From Rhodophyticola sp017644125 (GTDB lineage Bacteria > Pseudomonadota > Alphaproteobacteria > Rhodobacterales > Rhodobacteraceae), in NCBI RefSeq assembly GCF_042140125.1, contig NZ_CP159473.1: a DNA stretch of 64,000 bases. One strand, 5' to 3'. The notes below the pieces were generated by a model. It made no database searches, had not been told where the DNA came from, and saw only the letters and a list, made by a program, of their open reading frames with translations. Position 1 is the stretch's first letter; the number at the start of each line of letters is the position of its first letter. A program made the position numbers and the translations under genes. Positions 35,452 to 44,032 of this stretch are shown piece by piece.

Positions 35452-35940
35452 ATGTCCCCCAAAAACACTGTTACGGTTGGTGTCGTATTGGCGCTGGTGC
35501 TGGCGGCAGCCGCGCCCGCCGCAGCCCAGACCGGGCCGCGGGGCCCGCATTTTCTGTTCGAAGAAATGGATCTGAACAATGACGGCGAGGTGAGCCTGGA
35601 CGAGATGCGCAACCATCGCGGGGCAAGGTTCGATCAGGCCGACGCCGATAACGACGGCAGCCTGAGCCGTGACGAGATGATTGCGGCGGGTCAGGCCCGG
35701 GTCGCGGCGGGGGTCGACCGGATGCTGGATAGGCTGGATGCCGACGAGGACGGCGCGATCAGCCGGGCCGAGATGGACGCGGCGGCCGATCGGCGCGCGG
35801 AACGCTTTCAGACACGCATGTTCGAGCGACTGGATCGCGACGGCAACGGCGCCATCAGCGCAGAGGAGTTCGAGGACGCCGCAGACGTCATGCGCGGCCA
35901 TCGCGGCGGCGGCTACGGGTTCGGCCGCGACCGCGGATAA
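35452..35940 (+). CDS. Secreted EF-hand calcium-binding protein
   Basis: 162-residue protein with a signal peptide (cleavage near APAAAQ) and four EF-hand-like loops: DLNNDGEVSLDE, DADNDGSLSRDE, DADEDGAISRAE and DRDGNGAISAEE. Each loop has the Asp/Asn ligands at positions 1, 3 and 5 and Glu at 12, so calcium binding in the periplasm is expected. The C-terminus is rich in glycine, arginine and histidine. The start at 35452 has AAAAGGAGTTTACGC before it. It lies just upstream of an ECF sigma factor, and calcium- or metal-linked stress signalling is a plausible context. Confidence 0.88.
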   Translation: MSPKNTVTVGVVLALVLAAAAPAAAQTGPRGPHFLFEEMDLNNDGEVSLDEMRNHRGARFDQADADNDGSLSRDEMIAAGQARVAAGVDRMLDRLDADEDGAISRAEMDAAADRRAERFQTRMFERLDRDGNGAISAEEFEDAADVMRGHRGGGYGFGRDRG

Positions 35941-35999
35941 GGCGCCGGGCGGCATGGCTAACCTTTTGCCGCCCCGGATTTCCGGCGTTAAGCAGGGGC

Positions 36000-36590
36000 A
36001 TGGTGCAGGTGGATGCCGAGCTGGATCAATTGGAGGATGGAGCCTTGCTGGTGCTCTACGCCAATGGTGATCAGGGGGCCGCGCGGGTGTTGACCGCACG
36101 GCTCCTGCCGCGTGTGCTCAGCCATGCGGTGCGCGTTCTGGGCGACCGGAGCGAGGCCGAGGATGTGGCGCAGGAGGCCATGTTGCGGCTTTGGCGGGCC
36201 GCCCCGGGCTGGCAGGGCGACGGCGCGGCAAAACCGGGGACATGGCTTTACCGGGTCACGGCCAATCTGATCGTGGACCGGTTGCGCCGGTCCGGCCGGG
36301 CCGTGGGGCTGGATGCGGTGGACGAACCCGCCGATGACCGAGAAAGCGCCGAAGCCATGCTGATGCGCCGCGGGCGGATGGCGGCGCTGGACGCAGCACT
36401 TGCGCAGCTGCCCGAGCGGCAGCGGCAGGCGGTGGTTCTGCGCCATATCGAAGGCATCTCCAACCCGGAGATCGCGGCCGTGTTGGACATCAGCGTCGAA
36501 GCGGTGGAGAGTTTGACGGCACGCGGCAAACGCGCGCTGGCGGCGGCCCTGGCGGGCCAGAAGGAGGCACTGGGCTATGGTGACGGATAA
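36000..36590 (+). CDS. ECF-family RNA polymerase sigma factor
   Basis: 196-residue sigma-70 factor of the extracytoplasmic-function type. Region 2 is visible in VLGDRSEAEDVAQEAMLRLWR and TWLYRVTANLIVDRLRR, and region 4 in LPERQRQAVVLRHIEGISNPEIA with the helix-turn-helix AAVLDISVEAVESLTARGK. The stop overlaps the next gene by 14 bases, which suggests that the downstream small membrane protein is its regulator. Promoter specificity is unknown. Confidence 0.93.
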   Translation: MVQVDAELDQLEDGALLVLYANGDQGAARVLTARLLPRVLSHAVRVLGDRSEAEDVAQEAMLRLWRAAPGWQGDGAAKPGTWLYRVTANLIVDRLRRSGRAVGLDAVDEPADDRESAEAMLMRRGRMAALDAALAQLPERQRQAVVLRHIEGISNPEIAAVLDISVEAVESLTARGKRALAAALAGQKEALGYGDG

Positions 36591-36933
36591 GGATGATCTG
36601 ACAGCGTTGTTCGCCGACGCGCGCCAGGGCGCGCGGCCCCGTGCCGACCTGACCGCGCGGGTTCTGGCCGACGCGGCAAGCGTTCAGCCCGGAAACATCG
36701 CGGCACCCCGCCCCGGACCGGGATGGTTTGCGCGGATGCGGGGGGCGGTCGGCGGATGGCCGGGCCTGTCTGGGCTTGCCGTGGCAGGCGTGACCGGCCT
36801 GATGATCGGGGTCTATGCGACGGAGAGCGTCGATATGCTGCTGAACGGGCAGTTGACCGAGCTGACCGGGGGCGACAGCGCCGGGCTGATGCCGGGGATC
36901 GATTTTCTTGCCATTTCCTTTGGGGAGGGCTGA
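36577..36933 (+). CDS. Small single-span membrane protein, putative anti-sigma factor
   Basis: 118-residue protein with a cytosolic N-terminal part of about 60 residues, one membrane helix (about 67-85) and a short periplasmic tail. Overlap with the ECF sigma gene and this topology point to an anti-sigma factor. It has no His or Cys in the N-terminal region, so it lacks the zinc anti-sigma motif (HxxxCxxC). The assignment rests on context; no family was recognised. Confidence 0.6.
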   Translation: MVTDKDDLTALFADARQGARPRADLTARVLADAASVQPGNIAAPRPGPGWFARMRGAVGGWPGLSGLAVAGVTGLMIGVYATESVDMLLNGQLTELTGGDSAGLMPGIDFLAISFGEG

Positions 36934-36938
36934 GCGCG

Positions 36939-37481
36939 ATGGTCGAGACGCCGCCGATCCCTCCAACCGCTCCGGGTCCGCCGGCGCCCCCGCCGCGCGG
37001 GGCAGGCCGGGGCGTCAAGATCGCGCTTGGGCTGTCTCTGGCGCTGAACCTGCTGATCGCCGGTATCGTCATGGGCGCGGTCTGGGGCCGTCTCGGCGGG
37101 CCGCCGGGCTCCGGCGATGCGCCGCTGGCGCTGCGGACGCTCGGGCTCGGGCCGCTGATCTATGTTCTGGAGCGCGACGACCGGGCCGCCCTGCGCGCAC
37201 GCATGGACGAGCGGCAGGACCGGTTCCGGCCCGAGCTGCGGGGGCTTGGCAATTCGCTCCACCGCTTCGGGGAGGCGCTGCGCACGGAGCCCTTCGACCG
37301 GGCAGCGGCAGCGGCGGCCCTTGAGCAGCAGCGCCGCACTGTGCAGGGTTTGCAGACCGAGGGGCATCAATTGCTTCTGGACCAGCTGGAGGCGATGACC
37401 CCGGAGGCCCGTGCCGATCTGGCCGACCGTCTGCAACGCCGCCTGTCGCGGAGCATGCGCCGCGGGGACAGATCTCAATGA
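36939..37481 (+). CDS. Periplasmic heavy-metal-sensor-like (Spy/CpxP-type) protein
   Basis: 180-residue membrane-anchored periplasmic protein. A proline-rich cytosolic N-terminus (about 20 residues) precedes one helix (26-46), followed by a long helical, arginine-rich domain that resembles the heavy-metal sensor/LTXXQ group to which Spy, CpxP and ZraP belong. Key segments are RARMDERQDRFRPELRGL and LDQLEAMTPEARADLADRL. It starts five bases after the previous gene and likely completes an envelope-stress cassette with the ECF sigma factor. No histidine- or cysteine-rich metal site is visible. Confidence 0.75.
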   Translation: MVETPPIPPTAPGPPAPPPRGAGRGVKIALGLSLALNLLIAGIVMGAVWGRLGGPPGSGDAPLALRTLGLGPLIYVLERDDRAALRARMDERQDRFRPELRGLGNSLHRFGEALRTEPFDRAAAAAALEQQRRTVQGLQTEGHQLLLDQLEAMTPEARADLADRLQRRLSRSMRRGDRSQ

Positions 37482-37613
37482 GCGGTGCGTTACGGGCCGC
37501 CCGGCGGATGCAGGCGCAGGCTTCAGCCGTTTCGCGCGGTGACGCGGGATCGCAGCCCGCCGTCTGACTGACGGGACCTGCTAGAGGGCGGCGGGGCAGG
37601 GCCGACGATCGTG

Positions 37614-38984
37614 CTAGGCGGCCGAGGCCGTTGCCATGGTCACGAGATTTCGCCCCTCCGCCTTGGAGCCATACAGCGCCTGATCGGCTCTCAACAGGAT
37701 CGCCGCCGCGCTGTCCTCGTAATCCTGGGCCAGGGCAATGCCGACACTCATGGTCACGGAAATCGGCGTTTTGTCGGGCCCGATCAGGATCGGGGTGCTG
37801 CCGACCGCGACGCGCAGACGTTCGGCCACATCCATTGCACGCGCGTGATCCGCATCGGGGATGGCGACAAGAAACTCCTCCCCCCCGATCCGGCCCAGCA
37901 GATCCATGCTGCGAAGCTGCGCGCGAAGCCGTTTCGCGACCACGGCCAGCACCCCGTCGCCGGCGGCGTGGCCATAGCGGTCATTCACATCCTTGAAGAA
38001 ATCCAGATCCAGCATCATCACGGCGATCCCGCGCCCGGGATGGCCCAGCATGCGTTCAAGATGGTGCAGCGCATAGCGGCGGTTGTGCAGACCGGTCAGG
38101 CTGTCGGTCACGGCAAGCTGCAACCCTTCCTGCACGGTGGTCCGCAAACGGTCCGACTGGCGCTTGCGCCGGAGTTGTGTCCTGATCCGCACCGCCAGTT
38201 CATCGGCGTCCACCGGCTCGTAAAGAATATCCCCGGCCCCGAGATCGAGCGCGATGGCGGCGCGCTCGCAATCGGCGGCGGGCAATACCATCACCGTGGC
38301 CGCATAGCGGGTGATCGGGCGGGAGCGCAGATCCGACAGAAGGCGCAGCCCGTCGTTGCGGCAGGCCATATCGGCCGAGATCACGAACAGATCCGGCGTA
38401 TCGCTCTGACCGAAATCGGCCAGGACATTTTCCTGCGCCACGATCTGGACGATGCCGGCGCGCTTTGCCTCCAATGCCTGTTTCCAGACCACGGCCGGGC
38501 CCGCATCGGAGGCGACGAGCGCGATCTTTCCGGGGCCTTCGAATTCGCCCGCGCCTTCGGCAAACCCAAGCTCCGCACAGGTTTCCTCCCGCAGGCGCAA
38601 CTCCCGCTGCGTGTCGCGCGCGCGCAGAAGCGAGCGGACCCGCGCCAGAAGCGCCACTTCATCCACAGGTTTGGTCAGAAAATCATCCGCCCCTTTTTCA
38701 AGCCCCTGAACCTTGCTTTCCTTGTCTGCCATGGCGGTGATCAGGATCACCGGAATATCCGCGGTCTCGGGGTCGTTCTTGAGCCTGTCGCAGACGGTCA
38801 GCCCGCACATATCGGGCATCAGGACGTCAAGCAGGATCAGATCGGGCCGGTGCGACCTGGCTTTTTCCAGCGCATCGGCTCCGCTATCGGCCTGAACGAC
38901 CTCATAACAGGCGGCGGAAAGCTTGACTTTCATCACGATGCGGTTGGTCGCTACGTCATCGACGACCAGGATGCGCCCTGTCAT
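37614..38984 (-). CDS. pleD: PleD-type diguanylate cyclase response regulator
   Basis: 456-residue protein with receiver-receiver-GGDEF order as in PleD. REC1 is complete (acidic pair in VVDD, Asp53 in LILLDVLMPDM, Lys in FLTKPVD). REC2 (about 155-275) lacks the phosphoacceptor (ISAD in place of LLDV) and lysine (YEPVD), as expected for the adaptor domain. The cyclase domain has GGEEF at 367-371 and an inhibitory RxxD site (RSMD, 358-361), so product inhibition by c-di-GMP is likely. PleD controls the motile-to-sessile switch. Stop at 37614; the DUF3572 gene is divergent. Confidence 0.93.
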   Translation of the reverse strand: MTGRILVVDDVATNRIVMKVKLSAACYEVVQADSGADALEKARSHRPDLILLDVLMPDMCGLTVCDRLKNDPETADIPVILITAMADKESKVQGLEKGADDFLTKPVDEVALLARVRSLLRARDTQRELRLREETCAELGFAEGAGEFEGPGKIALVASDAGPAVVWKQALEAKRAGIVQIVAQENVLADFGQSDTPDLFVISADMACRNDGLRLLSDLRSRPITRYAATVMVLPAADCERAAIALDLGAGDILYEPVDADELAVRIRTQLRRKRQSDRLRTTVQEGLQLAVTDSLTGLHNRRYALHHLERMLGHPGRGIAVMMLDLDFFKDVNDRYGHAAGDGVLAVVAKRLRAQLRSMDLLGRIGGEEFLVAIPDADHARAMDVAERLRVAVGSTPILIGPDKTPISVTMSVGIALAQDYEDSAAAILLRADQALYGSKAEGRNLVTMATASAA

Positions 38985-39077
38985 ACTCCGAGCTCCAAAA
39001 ACTGCCTTTTATCAGCGTCCGTCAATTTGCATATGAAAGGTTAACAAACTATTTAACGTTAAGGTCAACTTCTCTCC

Positions 39078-39356
39078 ATGCAGCAAGAATCCGCCGAAAA
39101 AATCGCCATCGACACCCTGGCTTGGCTTGCCGCGGATCCCGATCTTTTCGGGGTCTTTCTGGGCGCAACCGGTGCGTCCGTTTCGGATGTCACCGCCCAG
39201 GCAGGAGATCCGCAATTTCTGGCCGGCGTTCTGGATTTCGTCATGATGGATGACGCTTGGGTCATCCGCTGCTGCGACGCCCAGGACATGCGCTACGAAA
39301 CCCTGGCGCAGGCGCGGGCCGCGCTGCCCGGAGGTGACTTGCCGAACTGGACATGA
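39078..39356 (+). CDS. DUF3572 family protein
   Basis: 92-residue acidic soluble protein with the DUF3572 pattern: IAIDTLAWLAADPDLFGVFL at the start and FLAGVLDFVMMDDAWVIRCC in the middle. Function unknown. It is divergent from pleD, a neighbourhood often seen in this bacterial group, which may reflect a link to c-di-GMP or cell-cycle control. Confidence 0.85.
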   Translation: MQQESAEKIAIDTLAWLAADPDLFGVFLGATGASVSDVTAQAGDPQFLAGVLDFVMMDDAWVIRCCDAQDMRYETLAQARAALPGGDLPNWT

Positions 39357-39383
39357 TGAGCGCCGACGATCCGGCCGGCGGCG

Positions 39384-39839
39384 TCAGTCCAGCGGGTCAT
39401 CCCCTTCGCCGCTGCGGAGTTTCGCCAGAAGCCGGGTCAGTTCCACGCGTTCCGACGCAGACAGCTTCTCGTTGAAATGCGCCATGTTTTCCGAACAGAT
39501 CGGCATCGCGGCGCGCATTCTCGTCCGGCCCTCGGGCGTCAGCGCAACTTCGGTCGTGCGCCGGTCCTGACGGCCGATGCTGCGGGCGATCAACCCTTCA
39601 TCCTCCAACTGCCGCAGGGCGCGAGACGTCGCGGTGCGGTCGATGCCGACGAAGCTTGCAATCTCGGAGGGGTTTTTCAGCCCGTCTTCGGCCACGGCCA
39701 CCAGAATACACCATCCGACCCGCGTCAGGCCGAAAGCGCGCAATCCTTCTTCCACCCGACGCTCGATCAACCTTGCGGTTTGCGAGGTGTGGAAACTGAT
39801 GCTTTCATGAAGCCCGAAACGAGGTTTTACGCCATCCAT
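39384..39839 (-). CDS. MarR-family transcriptional regulator
   Basis: About 151-residue MarR winged-helix regulator. The DNA-recognition region is visible as EIASFVGIDRTATSRALRQLEDEGL, and the wing as SIGRQDRRTTEVALTPEGR. Its target and ligand are unknown; the divergent HAD gene is the nearest candidate. A GTG at 39848 is an alternative start. A second MarR gene in the window (62600) belongs to the 2-aminobenzoate cluster. Confidence 0.9.
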   Translation of the reverse strand: MDGVKPRFGLHESISFHTSQTARLIERRVEEGLRAFGLTRVGWCILVAVAEDGLKNPSEIASFVGIDRTATSRALRQLEDEGLIARSIGRQDRRTTEVALTPEGRTRMRAAMPICSENMAHFNEKLSASERVELTRLLAKLRSGEGDDPLD

Positions 39840-39923
39840 ACCGTCCACAATGGCTTTCTTGTTGCATATTGGTCAAGACACAGTCACCCCGGAGCCTGAA
39901 AGTCAATCGGGACGGGCGCGGAA

Positions 39924-40622
39924 ATGATCGCGGGCATTCTTTTCGACAAGGACGGCACGCTGTTCGATTTCGAGGCCAGCTGGTCCGGCTGGGCGGCGGA
40001 TGTTCTGGTCGAACTGGCGGGAGGTGAGGCGGCGCTGGCCTCCGATCTGGGCGCGCGGATCGGCTTCGATATCGAAAAGGCGCGATTCCGGCCCGACAGC
40101 GTGGCCATTGCCGGTACGCCCGACGAAACGGCCCGTGCGCTGCTGCCCGGCCTGCCGGGTTGGGAGCTGTCGCGGCTGAACGCGTATCTGACAGTGGCCG
40201 CGGCGGAGGCACGGATGGCAGAGGCGGTGCCGCTGGCACCTTATCTTGCAGGGCTCAGGGCGGCCGGGCTCCGGCTCGGCGTGGCCACCAACGATGCGGA
40301 GGCGCCCGCGCGCGCGCATCTGGCCGCGGCGGGCGTTCTGGACGCGTTCGACTATGTGGCGGGTGCCGATAGCGGCTATGGCGCCAAACCCGATCCGGGC
40401 ATGTGCCTGGGGTTTGCGACCACACTCAACCTGCCGCCCGGGCGTGTGGTGATGGTCGGCGACAGCCGCCACGATCTGCATGCCGCTGCGGCCGCCGGGA
40501 TGGTGGGCGTGGGGGTGCTGACCGGCATGGCAACCGCCGCCGATCTGGAGGATCTGGCACATGTGGTTCTGCCCGATATCGGGTATATCCCCGGGTGGCT
40601 GGACGATACGCAGGCCCGATAG
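39924..40622 (+). CDS. HAD-family hydrolase (phosphoglycolate phosphatase-like)
   Basis: 232-residue HAD hydrolase. Motif I is FDKDGTLFDFE near residue 7, motif II the Thr in LGVATNDAEA, and motif IV MVGDSRHDLHAA, so the catalytic aspartates are intact. A helical cap lies between motifs I and II. Similar to phosphoglycolate phosphatases (Gph), which make glycolate; that would feed the bhc pathway, but the substrate is not proven. Confidence 0.85.
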   Translation: MIAGILFDKDGTLFDFEASWSGWAADVLVELAGGEAALASDLGARIGFDIEKARFRPDSVAIAGTPDETARALLPGLPGWELSRLNAYLTVAAAEARMAEAVPLAPYLAGLRAAGLRLGVATNDAEAPARAHLAAAGVLDAFDYVAGADSGYGAKPDPGMCLGFATTLNLPPGRVVMVGDSRHDLHAAAAAGMVGVGVLTGMATAADLEDLAHVVLPDIGYIPGWLDDTQAR

Positions 40623-40730
40623 GCCCGCCGGTCGCCGGAATGCGACGCGATCGGTCGCTAACTGAAAACTTCTGGCGGCCCCGGCGGGGTCAATCTTGGC
40701 CTTGCGACCACGCGCGGGGAGATGCCGAAG

Positions 40731-42290
40731 ATGACCGCTGAAACACCGACACGCCGCCGCCGCACGGGCGGCCGCAAGGGCCATGCGGACCGCGCCGGAT
40801 ATGCAGCCATCGACCAGATGCCCTGGCGGCTGATCCGGAATACCGACAGGCCGACCGAACCGCTTGACGAAGATGGGGTGCAGGCGATCCATCGCGGAGC
40901 CATGCATATCCTCGGCCAGATCGGGATCGAGTTTCTGAACGAGGAAGCGCGCAGGATACTCGGCAGGGCGGGGTGCAGGATCGAGGGCGAAAATGTCTTC
41001 ATGGACGAAAGCTTCGTGATGGAGATGGTGGGCCACGCGCCCGCAAGCTTCACCATCACGCCGCGCAACCCCGAGCGGCAGCTGATCATCGGCGAGAACG
41101 TCCTGACCTTCGGCAACGTCTCCTCCCCACCAAATGCCTGGGACCTGGAGCGCGGCAAGAGATCGGGTGATTTCGAGACCTACAAGGAGTTTCTGAAGCT
41201 TACCCAGTACTTCAACTGCATCCACTTCGCCGGCGGCTATGCACCCGAACCGATCGATATCCACCCCTCCGTGCGCCATCTCGACTGCCTGTATGAAAAG
41301 CTGACGCTGACCGACAAGGTCCCTCATGCCTATTCGTTGGGGGCGGAGCGGGTCGAGGATGTGATGGAGATGGTGCGGATCGCCGGGGGCCTGACCCATG
41401 CGGAATTCGACGCGACACCGCGGATGTATACCAACATCAACTCCGTCTCGCCCCTGAAACATGACCACCCGATGCTCGACGGGGCGATGCGGTTGGCCCG
41501 GCGCGGCCAGCCCACGGTTGTCACACCCTTCACGCTTGCCGGCGCGATGGCACCGGTGACGATGTCGGGCGCTGTTGCGCTGTCGCTGGCCGAGGGGCTC
41601 GCGGCGATTGCGCTGCTGCAATACATCAACCCGGGCTGCCCCGTGGCCATCGGCACCTTCACCTCCAATGTGGACATGAAATCCGGGGCTCCGGCCTTCG
41701 GAACCCCCGAATACATGCGCGCGACGCAGATGACCGGGCAGATGGCCCGGTTCTACGGGCTGCCGATGCGCTCGTCCGGGGTCTGTGCCGCCAATGTGCC
41801 GGACGGGCAGGCCATGTGGGAAACCTCCCAGAGCCTCTGGGCGGCGGTGCAATCGGGCACCAACATGGTCTATCATGCGGCGGGCTGGCTGGAGGGCGGT
41901 CTGATCGCGAGCCCGGAGAAATTCGTCATGGATTGCGAGGTGTTGCAGCAGATCCAGCGATATTTCGAGCCGGCGCTCTGGGCCATCACTGAGGACGAGA
42001 TCGGGCTCGATGCGATCCGCGAGGTCGGCCATGGCGGCCACTACTTCGGCTGCGCGCATACCCAGGCCCGCTATCAGACCGCGTTTTATCAGCCCTTCCT
42101 GTCAGACTGGCGGAATTTCGAGGCATGGCAACTCGAAGGCAGCGTCTGGACCGCTGAGCGGGCGCATCGGATCTACAAGCGGATACTGGATGAGTTCGAG
42201 GCGCCGCCGATGGACGACGCCATTCGCGAAGAATTGCAGGCCTTCGTCGCCCGCCGCAAGGAAGAGGGCGGCGCACCGACCGATTTCTGA
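40731..42290 (+). CDS. MttB-family (trimethylamine methyltransferase-like) protein without pyrrolysine
   Basis: 519-residue member of the MttB superfamily (TIM-barrel methyltransferases acting with corrinoid proteins). No in-frame amber codon occurs, so it belongs to the non-pyrrolysine branch, which includes glycine betaine and related quaternary-amine demethylases. Recognisable stretches: IHRGAMHILGQIGIEF, SPLKHDHPMLDGAMRLARR and the C-terminal GHGGHYFGCAHTQARYQ. No corrinoid protein or reactivase gene is nearby, so the partner is unknown. The start at 40731 was chosen over the ATG at 40722 because GGGGAG lies nine bases upstream of 40731 but directly abuts 40722. The basic N-terminal tail RRRRTGGRKG is unusual. 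Confidence 0.85.
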   Translation: MTAETPTRRRRTGGRKGHADRAGYAAIDQMPWRLIRNTDRPTEPLDEDGVQAIHRGAMHILGQIGIEFLNEEARRILGRAGCRIEGENVFMDESFVMEMVGHAPASFTITPRNPERQLIIGENVLTFGNVSSPPNAWDLERGKRSGDFETYKEFLKLTQYFNCIHFAGGYAPEPIDIHPSVRHLDCLYEKLTLTDKVPHAYSLGAERVEDVMEMVRIAGGLTHAEFDATPRMYTNINSVSPLKHDHPMLDGAMRLARRGQPTVVTPFTLAGAMAPVTMSGAVALSLAEGLAAIALLQYINPGCPVAIGTFTSNVDMKSGAPAFGTPEYMRATQMTGQMARFYGLPMRSSGVCAANVPDGQAMWETSQSLWAAVQSGTNMVYHAAGWLEGGLIASPEKFVMDCEVLQQIQRYFEPALWAITEDEIGLDAIREVGHGGHYFGCAHTQARYQTAFYQPFLSDWRNFEAWQLEGSVWTAERAHRIYKRILDEFEAPPMDDAIREELQAFVARRKEEGGAPTDF

Positions 42291-42379
42291 CGCCGGACCA
42301 CCGCGTCGACCGCCATGCCAACGCTTTCTTTACGGTTTTCAGCGTATGCCATTGCGGATGGCTTGCGGGAAGGATTGCC

Positions 42380-42967
42380 ATGCATGGTCTTGTCAATCGG
42401 GCGTTGCAGGAGTTTGTGAAGGATACCTATGGCGCGGATATCTGGGGCGAAGTGCGGGATCAGGCAGCCTTGCCCTTCGACGAATTCGAATCGATGCTGC
42501 ATTACGACATCCGTTTGACGAAACTGACGATCGATGCGGCCTCGGCCGTGCTGCACAAGGACGCCGCGTCGTTGCTGGAGGATGTGGGAAGCTGGCTTGT
42601 CTCGAACCCGGCGCAGGAATCCATTCGCCGCTTGCTGCGGTTCGGCGGCACGACATTCCTGGATTTCCTGCAATCCCTGGAGGAGCTTCCGGGCCGCGCA
42701 CGCATGGCGCTGCCCGATCTGGATATGCCCGAAATCGTATTGCAGACCGACACACCGGGCCGCTTCAAGCTGGAAATCAGATGGGCCCTTGACGGCATGG
42801 GCTCGGTTCTTCTGGGCGCCTTGCGGGGCATGGCGGATGACTATGGCGCGCTGGTGGTGCTCGAAGCGGAGCCTGGCCGGGAAGGGGCCGAGATTGTCGT
42901 GATCGATCTGCTGGATGCCCAGTTCGCCGCCGGCCGCACCTTCGAGCTGGATGCGCAAATGCGATGA
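42380..42967 (+). CDS. H-NOX-family protein lacking the proximal heme histidine
   Basis: 195-residue stand-alone H-NOX (heme NO/O2-binding) homologue, recognised by the N-terminus MHGLVNRALQEFVKDTYG, a helical first half and the C-terminal LLGALRGMADDYG region. Canonical H-NOX proteins bind heme through a His near residue 100-105 and a YxSxR motif. Here the equivalent segment is SLEELPGRARMALP with Pro104 at the His position, there is no histidine anywhere after residue 59, and the YxSxR region reads KLEIR. Canonical heme binding is therefore unlikely. The stop overlaps the ATG of the downstream diguanylate cyclase (ATGA), which places it as a sensor or regulator of that enzyme. Confidence 0.88.
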   Translation: MHGLVNRALQEFVKDTYGADIWGEVRDQAALPFDEFESMLHYDIRLTKLTIDAASAVLHKDAASLLEDVGSWLVSNPAQESIRRLLRFGGTTFLDFLQSLEELPGRARMALPDLDMPEIVLQTDTPGRFKLEIRWALDGMGSVLLGALRGMADDYGALVVLEAEPGREGAEIVVIDLLDAQFAAGRTFELDAQMR

Positions 42968-43983
42968 CCAGTCCCCAACACATCCTTCCCGACCCTCTGA
43001 TCGGCCTGTCCGGCGCGGCGCTGGACCGGTTGATGCCGCTTCACGTCTGGCTCAGCCCGAAGGGGCAGATCGTGCGCGCCGGGCCGACATTCCGCAAGAT
43101 GGTGCGGGAGGCCGATATCATCGGCGGCAGTATCTTCGACCTGATGAAGCTGAAACGCCCGCGTCTTGTCAGCAAGCTGCCCGATCTGATGGCCTTGCAG
43201 GGCCAAAGGCTGACGCTGATGCTGAACACGGCGCCGCATCTGACATTGCGCGGAATGGTGGTTGCCCTGCCCGGCGACAGCGGCGCCTTCATGAATATCT
43301 CGCTTGGGGTGTCATTTGCAGAGGCGGTGGCCGAGTGGCACCTGACGCTTCGCGATTTCTCGCCCTGCGATCAGACGGTCGACCTGCTTTACCTGCGCGA
43401 GGCGAGTGCCCTGACCTCGCACGAATCGCGGATGCTGACCGAACGTCTGGAAGCCGCACGGATCGTGGCCGAGCAGCAGGCGCTGACCGACACGCTGACT
43501 GGGCTCGCCAATCGGCGGGCGATGGACACGGCGCTTGCCCGAACGCTCAGCAATCCGCAGGCGCGTTATGGCCTGATGCACATGGATCTGGACTATTTCA
43601 AGCGCGTCAACGACACGCTTGGCCATGCCGCGGGCGACCATGTGCTCGCCCATGTGGCAAAGGTGCTGCGCTCCGAAGTGCGCCGCGGCGATATCGTGGC
43701 GCGCGTCGGCGGCGACGAATTCGTACTCCTGTTCCGCGATTGCGACGACCCCGACCTTCTCGACCGGATCGCGCAGCGCCTGATCAGACGGCTGGAACAA
43801 CCGACCGTTTTCGAGGGCAAAACCTGCCGCATATCGGCCTCGATCGGGACGACATTGTCGAGCTATTACACCAAACCGACGGTCGATCAGTTGCTCAGCG
43901 ACGCCGATCAGGCGCTCTACGCCTCCAAAAACAGGGGCCGGTCGCGGCATACATTCTACACACCGGATCTCGCCCCCGGCTGA
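42964..43983 (+). CDS. Diguanylate cyclase partnered with H-NOX (HNOBA-like/GGDEF)
   Basis: 339-residue protein. The N-terminal region (about 20-130) is PAS-like and resembles the H-NOX-associated (HNOBA) domain, with PLHVWLSPKGQIVRAGP and DLMKLKRPR. A helical linker (about 145-175) joins it to a GGDEF domain with the intact active motif GGDEF at 249-253 and an RxxD inhibitory site (RRGD, 240-243). It should synthesise c-di-GMP under control of the co-translated H-NOX-family protein. No EAL domain and no membrane helix are seen. Confidence 0.9.
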   Translation: MTSPQHILPDPLIGLSGAALDRLMPLHVWLSPKGQIVRAGPTFRKMVREADIIGGSIFDLMKLKRPRLVSKLPDLMALQGQRLTLMLNTAPHLTLRGMVVALPGDSGAFMNISLGVSFAEAVAEWHLTLRDFSPCDQTVDLLYLREASALTSHESRMLTERLEAARIVAEQQALTDTLTGLANRRAMDTALARTLSNPQARYGLMHMDLDYFKRVNDTLGHAAGDHVLAHVAKVLRSEVRRGDIVARVGGDEFVLLFRDCDDPDLLDRIAQRLIRRLEQPTVFEGKTCRISASIGTTLSSYYTKPTVDQLLSDADQALYASKNRGRSRHTFYTPDLAPG

Positions 43984-44032
43984 GGCGCCGCGCCGGTGGA
44001 CAAGGCCGTGGCGCGGGCCTAGCGTCGCAGCC

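Noticed and set aside
37611..39044. 477-codon plus-strand frame opposite pleD
   Set aside because: Antisense to a PleD with intact REC1 and GGEEF; no supporting motif.
39903..42059. 718-codon open frame on the minus strand opposite the HAD and MttB genes
   Set aside because: It is antisense to two well-supported genes and reads as Arg/His/Gly-rich low-complexity protein, a usual by-product of GC-rich codon use.
40731..42290. Pyrrolysine-containing MttB
   Set aside because: The frame is uninterrupted with no in-frame TAG, so it is not a pyrrolysine protein.
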